This document shows, one piece after another, positions 59,801 through 64,000 of a DNA stretch of 64,000 nucleotides (position 1 is its first letter; every line of letters starts with the position of its first letter). A model generated the notes under the pieces. That model saw only the letters and a list, made by a program, of their open reading frames with translations, was not told the DNA's origin and ran no database searches. The translations under genes were made by a program, and so were the position numbers. The stretch is from Rhododendron vialii (lineage: Eukaryota; Streptophyta; Magnoliopsida; Ericales; Ericaceae): contig NC_080567.1 in the NCBI RefSeq assembly GCF_030253575.1, positions 15,627,001 to 15,691,000 on the forward strand, in the 5' to 3' direction.

Positions 59801-62147
59801 AGAAGAAGGAATGCAAATGACCAATTTTCATTATGAAAGGTTCCAAGAGGGAAAATTTCCAAATGAGTAATTTTCATGAGACAATTATATGAGTATGTAT
59901 GCAAACTCACAGTGCAGATGGAAATGAATATCTAACAAGCCAACAACACATGGAGTCGTAAAGGTATCGGATACCAATACTCAGTTTAAGAATACCCAAA
60001 GATACGTTTATCTACACTACCAAACATATCCATCCATTTTATAAGAAATGGATACTCTTCAGCTCTAGGTCACGTATCCACTCTTATGGCAATGAAAATT
60101 TGACACTTCTTGCTTAGCATTGGAGTACAAGAAGGTTACTGACTGACTCGACAATTGGCATCATATATGCACAAAATAAGTTGGTTTTGCTGGTTTGGCA
60201 TTTCTCTTCATTCATATTGACACCGCATACCTCAAATCATGGGAATGAAATCTGGTGGCCTCTCAAAATTCTTGAAGAGCCAACTAGCCAAGAATGTCGC
60301 TTTTCTGGCATGAACTGTTCTGACCGCTTTTAGAGCACAGGACCATGAATTTGCATGAAAACTTCACAATGCAGCTCCAATTCTTCCAACTTTTTTTTTG
60401 GAACAAGACATTTATTAACTAACCAAAGCAATGGGAAAAGAACCCCGAGAACAAAACCACCTCCCTCCTATCTTTACAGGAGGAAACAAAGAACAAAACA
60501 CCAAAAAAGGCTATACAAACTCAACCTATCCAAACGCAACAAAAGAGAAAGCTAAACTAAGGGTGCTGGAACATCCAACGAGGAAAACCCCAGGCAAGGC
60601 CCAATTTTTGATTCTCAGCAGATGCAGGGATCCTTCTCCAAGAACAGAGACGAGGACATCACCCACAACCCTACTAACCAAACTAGCAGAATCTCCACCG
60701 TGGTTCCAAAAAATACGGCCATTTCTCTCTCGCCAGATATGATAAACGTCTTCCGCTAGACAGAGCTTACACAGACTGTTTGAAAGAGGCCCCTCGGCAG
60801 TGTGAGCCTCCCTAGGTGAGAATGAAATTCATGTTTGAATACTCCCTAATGGACTAGTGATTTACAAAAGGATATGAATATACTCAATTCAATAGGTTGG
60901 GTCATTAGGCCTGGTTTCCAGCCTTAGATAATGTCACCGGTAACTTGGTAAACAAGAAATCATTGCTACCTAGCCACTTTCAATTGATACTCAAAGGATG
61001 AAACTCAGATTCTTGCCATACCAAGAGAGTTATATTTTTGCCTCATAGTGAAAGGGCAAGCTTAGTAAGTATGATAGCTTTTGAAATTGATTCGTTAAAT
61101 TCACCCAGACAAGGTCGTCAAACAAGGCACATTCTTGAAGGAACTTGGTCAAAACTCAAAAGTGCAAAAAATTAAAGCTTTCCTCGTAACAAGTAGAATG
61201 AACAGCAAAATATCAACTAGATATTTATCGATGTTGAATCAAACAAGCTGATTCTAATTGGCCCACACTCTTTGGAACTCAACACGCCCAAATCCCACTC
61301 ACCTGGGTCCGACTACATGGATCGGTCCTTCCCAATCAGAGCATTTTGAAAAAAGTACATATTTTTTTACTGCTCTAATGGACTCTCTAAATTGACTCCT
61401 TAGGTAGGGCTGGTAGGCACCCATGCTTGGCTCCAAAGTGGTTTATTAAATCTAGCAATCTATTCAAAAACCAAAAGGGAGGGAGAGACGAAGAGAGGTC
61501 GAGTGGAAGAGAGAAAGAGAGTGGGGACAACTTTACTTTATGTATGTAATACATCTGTTATGTATTTGTGTATACCTCAACAAACACTAAAGCTATTCCA
61601 TTAGATCACTCATCCATGCACTAAATTACCACACACGCAACGCAAAATATTAGGCCAACCTTTATCATTTTAGTAGCCAAGTTTTGTTATTCCATTGAGG
61701 ATGCTCTCAGCAGTATGAAAACACCCCTACCACCAGGGGGAAGAGCAAGAAAAAGCTTAGAAACTAAGTGCCACAAGGTACAAGCTGTATCGTCTCTAGA
61801 TGAAGGAAATACCATATACAAACTAAAATTCGTTATAAATATCAACAGCGTGATTCAAATTCAGACAATTTCAAACATGCCCTTTATTTTTGGTTTTTCC
61901 AGTGAGCAATTACCATAACATACGGAAATAAACCCGTTTCTACAACAATATGTACTGATGTCAATCCTACAATGCACGTCTCCGGTGGATCTTTCATGTA
62001 CCTAATTGCCAATAAGTATGCAGGGTGCAGCAAGTATCTCGAACTTAAAAATCAATGACCTATCAAGCAAAAGAGAGCAACAAATTACGTGAAGTACGGC
62101 GGGTAGTTGAAGAAGTTGGGCAGCTTGAATTCTCCCAATTTCTGCAT
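56823..62147 (-). CDS. VPS25: VPS25, ESCRT-II subunit, 6 exons, intact
   Basis: Winged-helix subunit of ESCRT-II, which sorts ubiquitinated membrane proteins into multivesicular bodies and recruits ESCRT-III. Exons: 62147-62089, 59788-59652, 58883-58830, 58720-58632, 58527-58452, 56944-56823; 537 nt, 178 aa, equal to the usual length within one residue. Motifs in order: MQKLGEFKLPNFFNYPPYF with the PPYF contact site, PVKDTREKQIQLWKELIL, SLSHEAREVFLSTLVSEG, RAEWMDKGHRKCLILWHRIQ, LEDSVMTVEEIRSGTE, and GIDRTVLMRALKLLEHKGK to the stop. All junctions are GT-AG with matching phases. Intron 1 holds a LINE fragment and intron 5 a hairpin MITE. Confidence 0.95.
57637..58180. mobile_element. Hairpin MITE in VPS25 intron 5, flanked by about 80-bp direct repeats
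   Basis: TTTGTGCACAGATTTTATTG...CCACCACGGGTCC at 57758-57800 is inverted at about 58040-58080 (CCGTGGTGGGCCCCACAACA); the element spans about 57735-58100. Host sequence GTCCTCCCRTTCTTATTGAC with about 80 bp around it occurs on both sides (57637-57722 and 58103-58180), far longer than a normal target duplication. Confidence 0.65.
60391..60810 (-). pseudogene. LINE 3' fragment in VPS25 intron 1
   Basis: On the minus strand, Y-LARERNGRIFWNHGGDSA and following residues match the C-terminal end of plant L1-type LINE proteins (IWxERNxRxF). T9 at 60391-60399 is its short poly(A) tail. 5'-truncated and non-functional. Confidence 0.65.
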
Positions 62148-62801
62148 CTCTCTCTACCACTTGTTTGTTTATGAATTACCTAAAATTGCATCTGCCCAAC
62201 ACAAGATAAAATTTTGAGGGCCAATAATTTGGCAAACAAAGAAACAGCCACAAAATTCTTCACAGCAGTCAACATACCCCAGAATTCAGATTCAATAAAG
62301 AACCAGTTTCGATTCCGAATTCATTACTACCTTATATAATCAAACTGTAACTACATTCAGGTGTAATCAAACTATAACTACAATCAGGGCTGGCCCAGGG
62401 CAGAAGCCGCCGCCAGGTTAGGCCCCCCGCCAAAATGCTAGGAGGGAGGGCACCTAGATGGTTAATAGTTTTATTTCTAGCTCCCACAAAATGTTATATT
62501 TAAGCATCTAAATTAGCCATGAAGAACAACAAAAAGAAAGAGAGATATATCACAAGAGAGAGAACCTGTCGGCTTTTGTTCGATTGAGATCAATTTCGCG
62601 GGTGAGTTTTTGAGTCTTCGGACCGATCAATTGCCAAAACCTACTAATTATCAAAACTACTTTTGAGTCGCCGCCGGAGTGCTGTCGGAGTCGCCGGAGT
62701 GTCGTCGTCGCAGAGGCGGTGGATCGATGGTGGTGGGTCAGAGGGAGAGAGGGGAGACGGAGGGGTGTTCTTAGACCATCTCCGCAGTTACTCCTGTTGT
62801 T
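62148..62801. other. VPS25 upstream region
   Basis: Should carry the VPS25 5' UTR and promoter. CAGGGCTGGCCCAGGGC at 62385 resembles the end of a hAT-type repeat, and 62640-62760 is GC-rich with CGCCGGAGTG repeats that could be an old 5' UTR. No ORF recognised. Confidence 0.4.
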
Positions 62802-63958
62802 GAGAAACTTTTTGGTATAACAGGTGTATAACTCACCAAAAATGACAGAGGCATGTTAGGTGTGGCACATTCATCTCACGTACAGGTGGGATCCATTCAT
62901 CTCAGCCACATTCATCTCATATATAGGTGGGGTCCATTCCAGTAGACCATTTCAGCCACATTCATCTCATATATAAGTGAGGTCCATTCTAATGAACCCC
63001 ATCTGTATATGAAATGAGTGTGGCTGAAATGTGCCATATCCGATATGTCCCTGTCCCCCTTCACAACAAAACGGACACGGGGCAAATAAAATCTGAGGAT
63101 TTCAACTGTAATTTCCGCATAAGCTATTCCTCTTTCCGTACAAAGGCTTGGATCTCTTTAATTAATTTTTTCGTTTCACGTGTTTTTAACAAAAAAACAA
63201 AAACAAAAACAAAAAAAAAAATCACTAAAGACGAAAAAATGTATCAAAACAATTTTCTTTTAGAGCTTAAATATCGTTTTATTTGAATTTTTTCATCGGT
63301 CCATATTTTTTTAGATTGGGCATTTTTCATTTTTATATCTTTCAATCCATATATATATAGGGTATTTTTAGCATTATAAATTGAAAAATATAAAAAATTT
63401 CTTAAAATGTTCAGAATAGTAACATGGATACTCATTATGGAACGGAGGGAGTATTTAATTTGTTCTAAACTTATTGCGGTATTTTTTACATTTCGCAACT
63501 TTTTCGTTTAGCTTTTTATCATAATTTTTAGGGTTAATCGTTCATTTTGATGAGAATAATCGGTAAAGTATAAAAATATGAACCGATGAAAAATTTCAAA
63601 TAAAACGACACTTGAGCTCTAAAAGACAGTTGTTTGATATTTTTTTTTGTCTTTATTGATTTTTTTTGGTAATAATTTTGTACTTTTTAGACTCCTCTCA
63701 TCTAGACAGATGATTAATTTTAAAAATATCACGTGAATCTAACAAAAATTTAAAAGAGACTAACAAAACATACAAAATAAAAAAAAATAATTAAGTTAAA
63801 GATAACCAAGCCTTTGTACGGGAAGAAGAGTAATTTGTGCGGGAATTACAATTGAAACCCTCAAATTTTGTTTTAGATTTTGTTTGCCACGTGTCAGGTT
63901 TTTTTGTGAAGGAGGGATAGCAAGTGGGTCATTTACCCGTTATACCAAAAAGTTTCTC
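62802..63958. mobile_element. Long-TIR non-autonomous element upstream of VPS25
   Basis: GAGAAACTTTTTGGTATAAC at 62802 is inverted at 63939-63958. A second inverted block pairs about 63050-63180 with about 63760-63900 (CGTACAAAGGCTTGG and TTCAAYTGTAATT). The left arm carries an insertion of three repeats of CACATTCATCTCATATATAG (62870-62995). A CTCCCTCCG-type MITE end is seen at 63437-63452. Probably a MULE-like derivative; no clean target duplication. Confidence 0.6.
62870..62995. repeat. About 48-bp tandem repeat, 3 units
   Basis: CACATTCATCTCATATATAG plus GTGGGGTCCATTC repeats three times with small changes; the next stretch (63004-63035) is a partial inverted copy (GAGTGTGGCTGAAATG). Confidence 0.75.
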
Positions 63959-64000
63959 CTGTTCGGAACTTAAAGGCTTTGTTTGGGTCCTACGGAAAAG

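Overview
The window is plant nuclear DNA, most likely from a eudicot, although no species can be named from it. It holds three intron-rich housekeeping genes with plant-type proteins, a Tat-lineage Ty3/gypsy retrotransposon, Mutator-like (MULE), hAT, CACTA-like and LINE elements, many short inverted-repeat elements and long (CT)n/(GA)n tracts. There are no operons, bacterial signals or CRISPR arrays.

Layout. 1-10060: a Ty3/gypsy Tat-lineage element on the minus strand with its 5' LTR at 9496-10060; its other LTR lies left of the window. It carries a nearly intact gag-pol gene and, on the opposite strand, an extra three-exon gene with two internal stops. 10061-12423: unassigned DNA ending in a CACTA-like terminus. 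12932-18576 (minus): ORC4, rebuilt as 16 exons (427 codons plus stop) without a break. 18747-23312: a Pack-MULE with a 9-bp target duplication, 170 bp upstream of the ORC4 start. It carries two captured exons of CKS1 and a LINE insertion that itself contains a solo LTR. 27340-36753: a 9.4-kb MULE with an 8-bp target duplication, carrying a decayed transposase gene whose C-terminus is an OTU-type cysteine protease, a second OTU-like exon, an opposite-strand charged-repeat gene and three arrays of palindromic repeats. 36762-49640: mostly transposon debris (LINE, MITEs, GA tracts) with two fragments of an LRR receptor kinase. 50754-55497 (plus): AE7/MIP18, five coding exons, 158 aa, the first coding intron being an AT-AC U12-type intron. 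56823-62147 (minus): VPS25, six exons, 178 aa. 62802-63958: another long-TIR element.

The three host genes act in unrelated core processes: origin licensing, cytosolic Fe-S protein assembly and ESCRT-II sorting. All read through intact although their introns have filled with insertions. AE7 and VPS25 lie tail to tail. The strongest leads are the transposase-OTU MULE with its opposite-strand gene, the Pack-MULE in the ORC4 upstream region, the AT-AC intron of AE7 and the spliced antisense gene of the Tat element. Exon coordinates were worked out by hand from splice signals, reading phase and remembered family sequences; no alignment was run.
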